In this document: positions 44,501 to 53,397 of the stretch, piece by piece
Layout of the letters: the number at the start of each line of letters is the position of its first letter
How positions within the stretch are numbered: position 1 is the first letter of the stretch
NCBI RefSeq assembly: GCF_020150455.1
Contig: NZ_CP083740.1
Coordinates: 4,836,001 to 4,900,000, forward strand
Reading direction: 5' to 3'
DNA length: 64,000 bases
Source of the DNA: Bremerella sp. TYQ1
GTDB taxonomy: Bacteria > Planctomycetota > Planctomycetia > Pirellulales > Pirellulaceae
Program-made: the position numbers and the translations under genes
The notes under the pieces: model-generated
Told to the model about the DNA's origin: nothing
Databases searched by the model: none
The model's input: only the letters and a program-made list of their open reading frames with translations

Positions 44501-44671
44501 AAAGAAGGTATTGAAGCCCAGAAGAAAACGGCATTGTCGCCGATGCCTGACTTGCAGCTGGGAGCCAAGCCGAATGAAGAGGGAGGCCTGCTCACCGACG
44601 AACAATTCATCGACTTGATCTCGTACCTGAAAAACCCAAGCCAAGTCCCGCTACCTGAAGGGGAAGAATAA
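41564..44671 (+). CDS. PVC-type membrane-bound dehydrogenase/heme-binding protein
   Basis: 1035 residues from ATG 41564; an in-frame TTG at 41528 would add 12 residues before the signal peptide (SLLVLLLLAAPVLG) and is unlikely. Residues ~30-400 form a beta-propeller-like glucose/sorbosone dehydrogenase type domain (DAQGRLWVAENYTYD, FGPDGWLYGRCGHS, LIDWSDTGECHDH). A helical HEAT-like region (~430-850) follows, then a C-terminal cytochrome domain with CAKCH at 899-903, GPDLTG and VLQMDDGRVLSGIV. It is probably an exported oxidoreductase passing electrons to its c-type heme. It shares the C-terminal domain with the gene truncated at base 1. Confidence 0.9.
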   Translation: MRSLLVLLLLAAPVLGDFPEIHNSERDQAAQPMPPDEAAASFDVPEGFQVEVVFAEPDVQNPIAMNWDAQGRLWVAENYTYDQPSMRFDRSLRDRVLFFEDTNGDGKLDKRNVFVDDVQLLTSVEVGLGGVWLMCPPQVLFIPDADHDGKPDGPAEVVLDGFTVAKDNYHNFANGLRFGPDGWLYGRCGHSCPGLIGVPGTPDERRQPIDGGIWRYHPKTKQVEVLTCGTTNPWGHDWDEHGELFFINTVNGHLWHAIPGAHFKQAFTLDKNPHVYELINHHADHWHFDTTGRWQDSRAGAANEFGGGHAHVGMMIYQGTNWPESYRGNLFTVNMHGMRVNQEILEREGSGYVGRHGKDILLSKDPFFRGMELSTAPDGSVYLIDWSDTGECHDHTGVHRTSGRIYRVSYKGANQVPNPPPGDSYFLNPMVQQLDNNWAPRIARIVLQEKYLNGEDLAPLANLLKEMLQEETPEQALTSQETHDRNRLRYLWTLHVIGGTDHDLLVKLLDDKNEHLRAWAIRLLTEQWPLDGIMGPVPYDAAEALKVRSEAGKLLSRLIKMAQEDESGLVLLTLSSTLQRLPVDMRQTLAVELVKHAEYANDHNLPLMVWYGLMAVGKQHPGHLNEVATASTWPTTTKLIARRLSEDIEKNPVPINKLVAATIDFNEDKTNDVLTGMSEALRGWSKAPKPESWDALVAKLEGVENQAIQQKLRELGALFGDGRALDELRKLAMDNDTDMQIRQSALASLIEAKPDDLRAICEKLVRVSNLNVVAARGLALFDDPAAAQLLVDNYRRFREPQRPEVLAILLSRPASANVLLDAMEKNRIRKSDVTAFHVRQMRNLGDEALSKRVNDVWGEVRESSEEKQKAMAYWKERLTDETLAQANMSSGRVVFEGLCAKCHRLYGEGSSIGPDLTGSNRSNLDYLLQNIIDPSAIVSADYRMSVLQMDDGRVLSGIVAEQTDKTLTLQTPTDRVTVEKEGIEAQKKTALSPMPDLQLGAKPNEEGGLLTDEQFIDLISYLKNPSQVPLPEGEE

Positions 44672-44737
44672 CCTCGGCTGTCCAAAACCGTGGCGCATGC
44701 CCTCGTTCCCACGGGCACACGCTTCCGAGATCGATTA

Positions 44738-44819
44738 GCCACAGAGGGCACAGAGAACACCGAGTGAGTGAGCGTCGAAATGTCTATCATGCCTCGGTGC
44801 TCTCTGTGAGCTCTGTGGC
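44738..44819. repeat. Palindromic dispersed-type repeat
   Basis: Two 27-base arms (44738-44764 and 44793-44819) are inverted copies matching at 24 of 27 positions, separated by 28 bases. The arm begins GCCACAGAGGGCACAGAGAA. I know this GCCACAGAG...CTCTGTGGC type of element as a recurring intergenic repeat in planctomycetes and other bacteria, often mis-translated as HREHR-like proteins. It forms a long hairpin after the cytochrome gene. Only one copy is in this window. Confidence 0.7.
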
Positions 44820-44877
44820 GAACCTTCTTAACGACCTGCGACACGCAGGCCCTACGGTCTTTCGCTTTCCTTTCAAA

Positions 44878-45216
44878 ATGCCAATGCGTTCGCATCGAAT
44901 CTGGTACAGCCGTTGCATGGGCCGTCCGCTGAAAAGACATCGAAAACGAGACGATACCAGCAATGTCTGGAAGATCGTGCGGTGGTGGGGCCAGGGCTAT
45001 ATTGCGATGTGGTCGGTCTTCGCATTCTTGCTCGTCAATTTTGAAATCATGAATCTCCTGGGGGTCGTGGACCCTGGGGACACGACGTTTGCATTTCGGA
45101 TGTACGGCCTGTTTGTTTCGATACCAATGATGCTGGCCATTCCCTTTGTGCCGCTGCTTGTTGGCCATCTTCTGATTCATGCGGTTCGTGCCTGGCTGGG
45201 GCTTACCAATTGGTGA
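44878..45216 (+). CDS. Small two-helix membrane protein
   Basis: 112 residues if started at ATG 44878; ATG 44917 (MGRPLKRHRKRDD) is equally possible. The start farther up lies inside the palindromic repeat and is rejected. A basic N-terminus (RPLKRHRKRDD) is followed by two hydrophobic helices (~YIAMWSVFAFLLVNFEIM and ~LFVSIPMMLAIPFVPLLVG). No family recognised. It stands alone between the repeat and a lipoprotein gene. Confidence 0.5.
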   Translation: MPMRSHRIWYSRCMGRPLKRHRKRDDTSNVWKIVRWWGQGYIAMWSVFAFLLVNFEIMNLLGVVDPGDTTFAFRMYGLFVSIPMMLAIPFVPLLVGHLLIHAVRAWLGLTNW

Positions 45217-45387
45217 CCATGGTGTTGATTCATGGGTGCCGCGCCTTTGGAGACTTAGCTTTGTCCGCTTTGCTAGCACGCGGTAAACATCGCTTGCTTG
45301 CGATTGACCGTTTCTCTATTATCTGCCCGCCGCGTGTTTTGCGCGTGGCTGCGCATGCGAATTTCCTTGGAAGAAGACGTTTCTGGC

Positions 45388-46326
45388 ATGGATGCTCGAA
45401 CGATTGCCGCTGTTCTGCTGACCGCGACTTGTGTCGTGTTGAGTGGTTGTGCGCTGTGGCAGACGACCGAAGATATTCCGCCGAGCGAGCTTCCCAAACG
45501 GCGTCAGGCCGAAGATTCCGTCTCGCTGGAAATGGCGCGGATCTCGCTTTCGATGGATGACGAAATCGCGATGATCGATGTCTGGAAAGAGATCGACGAG
45601 CAAGCGATTCCGCTCGATAAACGCCGCGAGCTGGCTGCCAACGGATTTCGTGTCGGCGTCATCGACTTTCATGTGCCGGCCCCGCTGCGGAGCATTATGA
45701 AGGCCGAACAAGGGGAACTCGATTCGGTCAACAGCGACATGATCCGCGTTACCGGCGAAGATAAGGTGGCCATCAATCATCGTCGCTTCCCCCGCGGGAA
45801 ACGGGGCGAGTACGTGATGGTTCCGCTACGGCCTGAGGTTTCGCTCTTGGAAACAGTCGACGGAGCCCTGCGGGGTGAGACGTACCACGATGCCGAGTGC
45901 AAACTGGCGATCAAAATGTTCCCTCAAAACGATGGCCGCGTGCAAGTTATGGTCACGCCTGAGATTCACCACGGCGAAGCGAAGCAGCGCGTCGAGGGAA
46001 GCCAAGGCATGCTCCGCGTCGAGACTCGACGGGAAGTGAAAGTCCTGGAGCAAGTCGCGTTTTCGGCGATGGTCGAGCCAGGACAAACCGTCATGCTATC
46101 AGGAACTACCGAGTCTAAGGGGCTTGGAAAGACCTTTTTCGAGCGAGAAAGTGGCGGCAGTTCCCGGCGTCAGGTGCTGATGATTCGTGTGTCTGGCTCG
46201 CAATTCGACGATCTTTTTCAGACGCATACGTCTGTCAAGGAAAATCTGCCCCTTAATGACGACTCTACGGATGGTCAACTGCCCTCGTTCTTCGACGAAG
46301 TGGAAGCAGCGTCAACAGGGGATTGA
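45388..46326 (+). CDS. Lipoprotein with secretin-like C-terminal pattern
   Basis: 312 residues from ATG 45388; the longer frame lacks a signal peptide at its start. The lipobox VVLSGC follows a short hydrophobic helix. The C-terminal part has VTPEIHHGEAKQRVEG, VEPGQTVMLSGTTESKGLGKTFF and RRQVLMIRV, which resembles the end of bacterial secretin domains (VTPEI, GQTVVLGGL, VLLTP), but the protein is too short to form a full secretin. It may be an outer-membrane-anchored protein; the function is unknown. It lies 118 bases before the aldolase gene. Confidence 0.62.
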   Translation: MDARTIAAVLLTATCVVLSGCALWQTTEDIPPSELPKRRQAEDSVSLEMARISLSMDDEIAMIDVWKEIDEQAIPLDKRRELAANGFRVGVIDFHVPAPLRSIMKAEQGELDSVNSDMIRVTGEDKVAINHRRFPRGKRGEYVMVPLRPEVSLLETVDGALRGETYHDAECKLAIKMFPQNDGRVQVMVTPEIHHGEAKQRVEGSQGMLRVETRREVKVLEQVAFSAMVEPGQTVMLSGTTESKGLGKTFFERESGGSSRRQVLMIRVSGSQFDDLFQTHTSVKENLPLNDDSTDGQLPSFFDEVEAASTGD

Positions 46327-46443
46327 CCCCACGCCGCAAACTCTCTGATAATAACGACTTTCAATTGAAGAGTCGGGCTGCCCTAGGGGGCTTTTGGAAT
46401 CCTCATGCAGCCGTGTTAAACGTTTTAGCTCGGGAGAGACCTC

Positions 46444-47460
46444 ATGGCTTTGATTCCCCTACGGGTGCTGTTGGATCACGCAGCCGAAAATTCTTACGGC
46501 GTGGCTGCCTTCAATGTCAACAACATGGAACAGATCCAGTCGATCATGGAAGCCGCCAAGGAAACGGATTCCCCAGTGATCGTCCAGGCTTCGCGTGGTG
46601 CTCGTAAGTACTCGCAAGACAACTACCTGCGTCACCTGATGCTGGCCGCCTCGGAACTGTATCCAGAAATTCCAATCGTCATGCACCAGGACCACGGCAA
46701 CAGCCCTGAGACCTGCATGAGCGCCATCGAAAATGGCTTCACTTCGGTGATGATGGATGGCTCGCTGAAAGAAGACGGCAAGACCCCAGCTGACTACGAC
46801 TACAACGTTGCCGTCACCAAGAAGGTCGTCGAAATGGCCCACGCCAAGAACGTGAGCGTCGAAGGCGAACTGGGCTGCTTGGGTTCGCTGGAAAGCGGAA
46901 CTGGCGAAGCGGAAGATGGCCATGGTGCTGTCGGCGAACTGAGCCACGACCAACTGCTGACCGATCCAGAAGAAGCGGAACGCTTCGTCGCTGAAACCGG
47001 CTGTGACGCATTGGCCGTTGCGATCGGTACCAGCCACGGTGCTTACAAGTTCACCAAAGCACCAACCGGCGACGTGCTTGCCATGGATCGTATCGAAGAG
47101 ATCCACAAGCGTCTGCCAAACTGCCACCTGGTGATGCATGGTAGCTCGAGCGTTCCTCAGGAACTGCAAGACATCATCAACCAGTTCGGCGGCGAGATCA
47201 AGCAAACCTACGGTGTACCAGTTGAAGAAATTCAACGTGGTATCAAGCACGGCGTTCGCAAGATCAACGTCGACACCGACAACCGCATGGCCATCACCGG
47301 TGCCATCCGCAAAGTGCTCGCCGAGAAGCCTTCCGAATTCGATCCACGTGCTTACCTGACTCCGGCTCGCGAAGCCATGAAGAAGGTTTGTATCGATCGC
47401 ATGGTCGCCTTCGGTCAGGCCGGTCAAGCCTCGAAGATGCGTGAAGCCAGCTTGGTCTAA
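46444..47460 (+). CDS. fba: Class II fructose-bisphosphate aldolase
   Basis: 338 residues. Zinc-dependent class II aldolase motifs: [28 protein letters not shown] (metal-binding His), [17 protein letters not shown] and GSSSVPQEL. The long form with [27 protein letters not shown] is the Calvin-cycle-type subfamily found in many heterotrophs. It cleaves fructose 1,6-bisphosphate to DHAP and glyceraldehyde 3-phosphate, or the reverse. A GGGAGAG ribosome site precedes ATG, and a strong terminator follows. Confidence 0.96.
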   Translation: MALIPLRVLLDHAAENSYGVAAFNVNNMEQIQSIMEAAKETDSPVIVQASRGARKYSQDNYLRHLMLAASELYPEIPIVMHQDHGNSPETCMSAIENGFTSVMMDGSLKEDGKTPADYDYNVAVTKKVVEMAHAKNVSVEGELGCLGSLESGTGEAEDGHGAVGELSHDQLLTDPEEAERFVAETGCDALAVAIGTSHGAYKFTKAPTGDVLAMDRIEEIHKRLPNCHLVMHGSSSVPQELQDIINQFGGEIKQTYGVPVEEIQRGIKHGVRKINVDTDNRMAITGAIRKVLAEKPSEFDPRAYLTPAREAMKKVCIDRMVAFGQAGQASKMREASLV

Positions 47461-47485
47461 ACCAAGGTGACAATCGAGACCATTA

Positions 47486-47517
47486 AAAAGGGCTGTGCTT
47501 CTCGCGCAGCCCTTTTT
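47486..47517 (+). terminator. Rho-independent terminator
   Basis: GGCTGTGC (47491-47498) pairs with GCGCAGCC (47504-47511, one G-T pair) around the loop TTCTC, flanked by A and T runs ending TTTTT at 47513-47517. It lies 26 bases after the aldolase stop codon. Confidence 0.85.
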
Positions 47518-47744
47518 CTTTCATCGTAACGAAGTTTACGAGAAGTGTTGATAAAGTATTGATCTCATGTAAGTGTACTTGTGTCAAGAAAGAGGCCAAA
47601 TCGAGGTCGAAAACGCCGAAAAATAAGGGCGTTGATTCCTCAGGGCGGTCTCAGGGAAAGAGTCTTAGGCACTTGGACGTGTAAGCTTGTACAATGAGAG
47701 AGGCGTGTTCGTCCTTCGCGAGCATGGCCTTCAGGACCCTGGAA

Positions 47745-48605
47745 ATGACCGCAGCCCCTCAGGTTTTTCACGACCCCGCAGCGCTTCGAGCCGCCATTCG
47801 TAAAGCTCAAAGCGAAGGGCAAAAAGTTGGTTTGGTCCCTACCATGGGCGCCCTGCACGAAGGCCACTTAAGTCTCGTTGCCCAGTCGCAAAAGACATGT
47901 GACGTGACCGTCGTGACGATCTTCGTGAATCCAACCCAGTTTGCCCCCGGCGAAGATTTCGAGAAGTATCCGCGGACGCTCGATGCTGACTTGAAGTTGC
48001 TGTCGGCGTTCGATCCTGTCTGGGTATTGGTCCCCGAAGTCGAAGCGATGTATCCGACAGGGAGTACGACGGTGGTGCAAGCTCCGGAGATTGCCAAGCC
48101 GCTGGAAGGGACGTTCCGGCCGAGCCATTTCGATGGCGTGGCGACCATTGTGTTGAAGCTGTTTCAAGCAGCCCCAGCCGACGCGGCTTACTTCGGTCAG
48201 AAAGACTTTCAGCAAGTCCGAGTCATCGAAGAAATGGTTCGCGACTTGATCGTTCCGATCGAGATTGTCCGCTGTCCGATCATTCGCGAAACGGACGGCC
48301 TGGCGATGAGCTCGCGGAATCGCTACTTATCGGAAGAAGAACGGAAGAAAGCGTTAAGTATTTCACAAAGCATTTCGGCTGCCGCAGCGAGAATTGAGTC
48401 TGGCGAAACCGACCCCGCCCCAATTCAACAGCAGATGAACGCGGCTCTGCAAGATGCTGGCATGCAGTTGCAATACGCGGTGATTGCCGATCCGCGTTCG
48501 CTGGAATCAGTAAAGACAATCGACGGCGAGGTCGTTATCCTGGTGGCTGCCAAAGTCGGCTCGACGCGGCTGATCGACAACATGTTGGTAACGCCCGCCG
48601 CGTAA
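47745..48605 (+). CDS. panC: Pantothenate synthetase (pantoate-beta-alanine ligase)
   Basis: 286 residues from ATG 47745, matching the usual ~280; the frame extends 17 codons upstream but without support. Motifs: PTMGALHEGHLSLV (ATP-binding HxGH), FVNPTQFAPGEDFEKYPR, FRPSHFDGVATIVLKLF, YFGQKDFQQ and AMSSRNRYLS. It condenses pantoate and beta-alanine with ATP to give pantothenate, the coenzyme A precursor. No other pan genes are near. It precedes lgt on the same strand. Confidence 0.95.
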   Translation: MTAAPQVFHDPAALRAAIRKAQSEGQKVGLVPTMGALHEGHLSLVAQSQKTCDVTVVTIFVNPTQFAPGEDFEKYPRTLDADLKLLSAFDPVWVLVPEVEAMYPTGSTTVVQAPEIAKPLEGTFRPSHFDGVATIVLKLFQAAPADAAYFGQKDFQQVRVIEEMVRDLIVPIEIVRCPIIRETDGLAMSSRNRYLSEEERKKALSISQSISAAAARIESGETDPAPIQQQMNAALQDAGMQLQYAVIADPRSLESVKTIDGEVVILVAAKVGSTRLIDNMLVTPAA

Positions 48606-48638
48606 GATAGAACGAAAACCGAACCCCCGAAACCGATC

Positions 48639-49967
48639 GTGCAACGAACCCTATTTCTCATTCCCGTTCCGGACGACCTGTTTGGCCTGCCTGTGGTTGG
48701 ATGGGGTTGGCTTTTGATTGTTTGGGGGGTGATCGTTGCCGTCTGGATATTCCTCCTTTCCAAGAAGCCAGACTTTCAGCAAGAACTGCTAGGGCACGTT
48801 CCGCTGTTCGCGGTCGTCGCCGCGGCGATCGTCTTTGTCTTGCCGATGCTTCGCGTGAGTGAAGGAGGGCAGATCGGATTCCCGGTCCGCGGCTATGGCG
48901 TGCTGCTGGTCTTCGCGATTGTATCGGCAGTCGGTTTGGCCGCCTATCGTGCGCAGCGGATGGGGCTGAATCCTGAGGTCATCTATTCACTGGCGATGAT
49001 ATTGATCGTCTGCGGTGTGGTCGGGGCCCGAGTCTTCTTTGTGATTCAGTACTGGGAGAACTTCTATCGCCCCGGCGACATGGCAGGAACGCTCAAAGAG
49101 GTTTTTAAAGTGACCGAGGGCGGGATCGTTGTGTACGGTTCTTTAATCGGTGCCGCGGTTGCGTTCGCCCTGTTTTGTTACCGCAAGCAAATCAACGCAT
49201 TGGCGTTGGCCGACTTGATTGCCCCCAGCTTGATGATCGGCATGTTTTTCGGGCGACTCGGCTGCTTCATGAACGGTTGCTGTTACGGAGGGCTTTGCAT
49301 GCTTCCGCTGGCAGTTCAGTTTCCGCAAGGCGTCGCTCCGCAGTATACGCCCCCCTACGTTCGGCATCTGGAAAATGGTGCGTTCTACGGATTGCTGTTC
49401 GTGCAAGACGAAGAGGGTCAGGTCATCGTGGCGAATGTGCTGCCAGAGTCTTCGGCCAGCAAGACCGGCAAGATCGAAGTGGGCGACGTCGTCGAAAGCA
49501 TCGACGGCTATCCACTTCAAGGGCAGCCTTACGCACCGCTGGAAGTGCTGAAGAATCGCTTCCTCGCTTCATGGATGAAAGAAGACCCGAAGCAAGGGAC
49601 GCTTGAGATCAAGTTGGCCGACAAAGGAGATGTCGCGCTGCATGTCGACGAGATGCCGAAGGCTTCGCTGCCCATTCATCCGACGCAAGTCTATAGCAGC
49701 TTGAACGGCCTGATTCTTTGCCTGTTGGTGTTGGCCTACTATCCCTTTCGTAAAGTCGACGGAGAAGTCATTGCGTTGACGTTGGGGCTTTACTCGATCG
49801 CGAGATTTCTGCTGGAAGTGATTCGAACCGACGAGTATGCGATCGGCGGAACGGGTCTCACCATTTCGCAGAACGTGAGCGTGGTGATCTTGCTGCTTTC
49901 GATCGTACTGTTCGTTTATGCTCGGCTAAGAAAGCAGCCTCTTGCCTGGCCTCGCAGTGCTGCTTAA
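48639..49967 (+). CDS. lgt: Prolipoprotein diacylglyceryl transferase with PDZ-like insert
   Basis: 442 residues; GTG start at 48639, 34 bases after panC. The enzyme moves diacylglycerol to the lipobox cysteine of exported prolipoproteins. Lgt motifs are present: FPVRGYG (~81-87), GGIVVYGSLIG (161-171), RLGCFMNGCCYG (206-217), IHPTQVY (346-352), and the later EVIRTDE. Two things are odd: an ~80-residue N-terminal extension with two extra helices, and a soluble insert (~235-340) with LPESSASKTGKIEVGDVVESIDG, a PDZ-type core. The position of the usual histidine (HGG) is tyrosine (Y167). Membrane protein with ~8-9 helices. Confidence 0.9.
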   Translation: MQRTLFLIPVPDDLFGLPVVGWGWLLIVWGVIVAVWIFLLSKKPDFQQELLGHVPLFAVVAAAIVFVLPMLRVSEGGQIGFPVRGYGVLLVFAIVSAVGLAAYRAQRMGLNPEVIYSLAMILIVCGVVGARVFFVIQYWENFYRPGDMAGTLKEVFKVTEGGIVVYGSLIGAAVAFALFCYRKQINALALADLIAPSLMIGMFFGRLGCFMNGCCYGGLCMLPLAVQFPQGVAPQYTPPYVRHLENGAFYGLLFVQDEEGQVIVANVLPESSASKTGKIEVGDVVESIDGYPLQGQPYAPLEVLKNRFLASWMKEDPKQGTLEIKLADKGDVALHVDEMPKASLPIHPTQVYSSLNGLILCLLVLAYYPFRKVDGEVIALTLGLYSIARFLLEVIRTDEYAIGGTGLTISQNVSVVILLLSIVLFVYARLRKQPLAWPRSAA

Positions 49968-50018
49968 CAATGGGTGACTTCTCGGAGAGTTCTCTGGCTC
50001 GTTGAAGGAAACCCACGC

Positions 50019-50384
50019 ATGCCTATTCCGATTCCCGCTCCCTCGGTCATTGAAGCTGCCGGCAACAAGCCGAAGATAATTCAAGAGTTTATTGGCCGCG
50101 TTAATTCGCAAACGGACGACGTCAGTATTGCTCGAATGGTCAGTCCCAGCGGCTGGGTCGAGCCAGGGCAAACGCCGGAGTTCGACGAGTATACGCTGGT
50201 GCTCAAAGGAGAGCTGACGGTCGAGTCGAAAGAAGGTGTCCACGTGGTTTCGGCCGGTCAGGCAATAATCGTGAAAAAAGGAGAATGGGTTCGCTACAGT
50301 AGCCCGCATTCCGATGGTGCGGAATATGTGGCCATTTGCTTGCCTGCATTCTCACCAGAGACGGTAAATCGCGATTCTGAGTAA
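50019..50384 (+). CDS. Cupin-like protein
   Basis: 121 residues from ATG 50019 (GAAGGA upstream); an in-frame start at 49974 is weaker. A single beta-barrel pattern is visible: VSPSGWVEPGQTPEFDEYTLVLKGELTVES, then AGQAIIVKKGEWVRYSSP and YVAICLPAFS. The cupin metal histidines are not conserved in the first motif (EFDEY instead of HxH), so it resembles EutQ-like or small metal-free cupins. Ligand unknown. Confidence 0.78.
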   Translation: MPIPIPAPSVIEAAGNKPKIIQEFIGRVNSQTDDVSIARMVSPSGWVEPGQTPEFDEYTLVLKGELTVESKEGVHVVSAGQAIIVKKGEWVRYSSPHSDGAEYVAICLPAFSPETVNRDSE

Positions 50385-50548
50385 GTTTGAGGGGTGCAAT
50401 GTGCTCGAAAAAAGGGGGCACTTCGGCTACGATAGAACGAGTCTTCCCTTTCCCCGTCGAGCCGGAACGCGCGGTCAATCGAGTTCCTCGGGGAGAACTC
50501 TAAAATCCCAATCTCCTCCGACATCCATCCACCCCGGCAGCTTCGTTC

Positions 50549-51121
50549 GTGTCCGACGATTCGCTCCTGATCCAGCGTATTCTTCAAGGGGATTCGTCCG
50601 CTTACGAAGAGATTGTGCGCTGTTATCAGCAGCGGCTCTATAACACGATGGTCCACATTCTCGGATCGAAGGAAGATGCCGAAGATGTCGTCCAGGAGTC
50701 GTTCGTTCAGGCCTACTTAAAGCTCGGCACGTTTCAGGGGAACAGTGCGTTTTATACCTGGCTGTATCGTATTTCGTTCAATATCGCGATAAGTCATCGT
50801 CGTCGACGCAAGAAGGTTCACTCGATCGATCAAGTTCGCGAGGAAGTTGGCAGCGAGCCAATCGACCGTAGCGAAGGGCCCGGCCATCGAATCGAACAAC
50901 AGGAAAGTATTCGTCAGGTTCACGAGGCACTCACGAAGCTTTCCGAAGAGCATCGCGATGTCCTGGTACTTCGCGAGTTAGAAGGAATGGACTACGACCG
51001 GATCGCGGAAGTGCTGGAGCTGCCTGTCGGAACCGTTCGCAGCCGATTGCATCGTGCTCGAAGTCACTTGAAGGAGTGCCTGGAAGTGATGATCGCTCAG
51101 TCCGAGCGTGGTATGCCGTAG
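50549..51121 (+). CDS. RpoE-type ECF sigma factor
   Basis: 190 residues; GTG at 50549. Region 2: GDSSAYEEIVRCYQQRLYN, KEDAEDVVQESFVQAYLKL and FYTWLYRISFNIAISHRRRRK. Region 4: LSEEHRDVLVLRELEGMDYDRIAEVLELPVGTVRSRLHRAR, a complete helix-turn-helix. A typical ECF sigma factor; no recognisable anti-sigma gene follows, since the next gene is convergent. The regulon is unknown. Confidence 0.92.
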   Translation: MSDDSLLIQRILQGDSSAYEEIVRCYQQRLYNTMVHILGSKEDAEDVVQESFVQAYLKLGTFQGNSAFYTWLYRISFNIAISHRRRRKKVHSIDQVREEVGSEPIDRSEGPGHRIEQQESIRQVHEALTKLSEEHRDVLVLRELEGMDYDRIAEVLELPVGTVRSRLHRARSHLKECLEVMIAQSERGMP

Positions 51122-51225
51122 GGGCGGTGCTGATCGCATCGCCAAGAAAAAAATAGAGGACTTGAGCCGACGTCCTGCCAGACCGTTAAGCCCAAGCCCT
51201 CTCGGGTGGATCGAATGCGGATCGT

Positions 51226-52956
51226 TTAGTCGACTTGAGCCGCTTGTGCTTGCGCTTCGGCTTGCTGTTCTGGCGTTACGGGGAAGATCTTGTCGATCAG
51301 CGCGAAGAACGAGTAGATCCCGAACACGACGACAATCAAGGCAATGCCAAGTGGTTTCGCCAACGGCCAACGGGTCATATCGACGGCGCCAGAATCCTTT
51401 TGTTCGTACGGTGTATCACGCGGACTAACGCGAGCCATTATCAGCTGGAAGCCGACTAGCGTCACAAACATCAGCCCCAGGAAGTGGAAGTCGTAGAACG
51501 GTTTGTTCAAGTCGACCGCTGCTCCATCGGTCATCGGCTGAATCAGGAAGTAGAACACTGCAATGGCAATAAAGCCAAAGATGAGCGCGATGTCTGCCGC
51601 GATCTTCGGAGCACGCTTCGAGAGCATGCCGACAAGCACGACCGAGAAAATTGGGATGAAGTACAGCCCGTTCATCTTTTGAAGATAGCCAAAAATGCTT
51701 GTTTGCCCGGCAAGCAGCGGTGCAATCGTCATCGAAGCTAATGCGAGCACGGTGCCTGCGATTTTGCCCGATCGAATAACGCTTTCGTCCGAGGCGTCGG
51801 GATGCAGCATTTGCTTGTAAACGCCCAGGCTGAACAGAGTCGCGGTGCTGTTAAGTGCCGAGTTGAACGAGCTGAGAATGGCACCCACCATGACAGCAGC
51901 AAAAAAGCCTGCCAGCCAAGTCGGAAGCACGTTGCTGACAAGTGTTCCGTAAGCCATGTCATTCTTAGCGATCGATTCGCCATACAGGTGAAAAGCGATC
52001 AGGCCGGGGATAACGAGAATCAGCGGAGCAAGGATCTTCAATACGCCTGCCAGCAAGACGCCCTTTTGGCCTTCTTTGAGGCTGCTCGCTCCGAAGGTTC
52101 GTTGAATGATCTGCTGGTTGGTACACCAGTAGAACAAGTTCAGCAGCAGAACGCCGGTAAAGAGTGTCGAAACAGGAACCGACGATTCTGGTCCACCGAG
52201 CGAGTTGAACTTTTCGGGGTTGGCTTGATAGAGCTCTTCGACAGCTCCGAAGATGCTTTCGCTATTGATGGCATTCAGACCAAAAAACAAGATCAGAAAC
52301 CCGCCCACCAACAGGCCGAACCCGTTGAGCGTATCGGAAATGGCAACGGTTCGAAGGCCACCGAAAATTGCATAGATCGAACCGATGATACCTATCATCC
52401 AGACGGCACCCCAGAGGATCGTGTAGTCAGCTGTCGACATGGCACCGGAAGATGCGTCCGCGGCAACGGCCGCGTCTTCAAAGCCAAGGATCCCTTTCAC
52501 ATCCAAAATGCCGGTCAGCCCTGTGGCTCCGGTGTAAAGGATGATCGGAAGCAAGATAGCGGCGTAAGCGACAATGAAAATGAGCGAAGTGATGGCTCGC
52601 GTTGAATCGCCGAAGCGTTCCTCCAAGAACTCGGGAACCGTGGCGATCCCGCTTTTTAAGTATCGCGGCAGGAAGTAAAGGGCCATGATCACGAGCGACG
52701 TGCCGGCGAGGACCTCCCAGGCCATCACGCAAATCCCGTCTTTAAAAGCAGCACCGTTCAAGCCGACCAACTGTTCGGTCGACAGGTTGGTCAACATCAA
52801 AGAGCCTGCGATATAGCCGCCGGTAAGGGACCGCCCGGCAAGGAAGTAGCCAGCAGAAGATCCATGGTCGTCTTTGCGTGTCAGCAGCCAGGTAATCAAA
52901 CCGACTAAAGCCGTGAAAAAGACGAAGGAGCCTAAGATGATGACCGTATCAAGCAT
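51226..52956 (-). CDS. Sodium:solute symporter (SSS family)
   Basis: 576 residues with about 14 hydrophobic helices. SSS/SGLT marks: [35 protein letters not shown] near the N-terminus, [20 protein letters not shown], and [24 protein letters not shown] in the middle. This arrangement is typical of sugar- or myo-inositol-type sodium symporters (vSGLT-like). It imports a solute with sodium ions; the substrate is not determinable. A charged loop ([19 protein letters not shown]) lies before the last helix, and the tail is Ala/Gln-rich. ATG at 52956. Confidence 0.9.
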   Translation of the reverse strand: MLDTVIILGSFVFFTALVGLITWLLTRKDDHGSSAGYFLAGRSLTGGYIAGSLMLTNLSTEQLVGLNGAAFKDGICVMAWEVLAGTSLVIMALYFLPRYLKSGIATVPEFLEERFGDSTRAITSLIFIVAYAAILLPIILYTGATGLTGILDVKGILGFEDAAVAADASSGAMSTADYTILWGAVWMIGIIGSIYAIFGGLRTVAISDTLNGFGLLVGGFLILFFGLNAINSESIFGAVEELYQANPEKFNSLGGPESSVPVSTLFTGVLLLNLFYWCTNQQIIQRTFGASSLKEGQKGVLLAGVLKILAPLILVIPGLIAFHLYGESIAKNDMAYGTLVSNVLPTWLAGFFAAVMVGAILSSFNSALNSTATLFSLGVYKQMLHPDASDESVIRSGKIAGTVLALASMTIAPLLAGQTSIFGYLQKMNGLYFIPIFSVVLVGMLSKRAPKIAADIALIFGFIAIAVFYFLIQPMTDGAAVDLNKPFYDFHFLGLMFVTLVGFQLIMARVSPRDTPYEQKDSGAVDMTRWPLAKPLGIALIVVVFGIYSFFALIDKIFPVTPEQQAEAQAQAAQVD

Positions 52957-53397
52957 GGGGTGCCTGTGAATGGTTGCGGGGCATGACGAGCGGGCAAACT
53001 GTTGAGGTTAACCCGTACAAGGAGCAAGACAATGAGAAAAGTGCAATGGGCTTTGAGAAATCTTGCGAAATTTGCTGGCGCCATGCAATCCCCCTGCACC
53101 GGAGCGTTAGCGTCTTACTGGCTAGGTCACGAAAACGAGAGTTGCGGTTGGCGATTGTTTGTGCAGCAGGGACCTCGGAAAAGAAAACTTTTCGTTTTGT
53201 CCAATCAACGCCGCCGAGATTGGCCGATGGATAGAGTAGAGACCCACTCTCGTCGAGATTCGGCAAACCACAGTGCAGCTGTTTTGGTTGTGCCTAGAAT
53301 AAGTTTCAGCCACAGAACTAATAGCGAGAGGTGACCGATGTTCTTTATCGTTTCGATTCTTCAGCAGCAGCGAAAGCAAAAATAGTTTTGGCTTTTG
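52957..53397. other. Intergenic region
   Basis: 441 bases between the symporter and lipoprotein genes (both minus). Short frames exist (for example 52974-53234 plus) but have no ribosome site or recognisable features. It should hold the symporter promoter. Nothing else recognised. Confidence 0.35.

Noticed and set aside
44386..45279. Long minus-strand frame of 297 codons
   Set aside because: It runs across the end of the cytochrome gene and through the palindromic repeat; its HREHR-like middle is the known false translation of that repeat.
45388..46326. Full secretin (GspD) for the pseudopilus cluster
   Set aside because: Only a short secretin-like stretch is present, the protein is too small, and it is 8 kb away beside aldolase.
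46459..47427. Minus-strand frame of 322 codons
   Set aside because: Opposite the class II aldolase gene, which has all family motifs.
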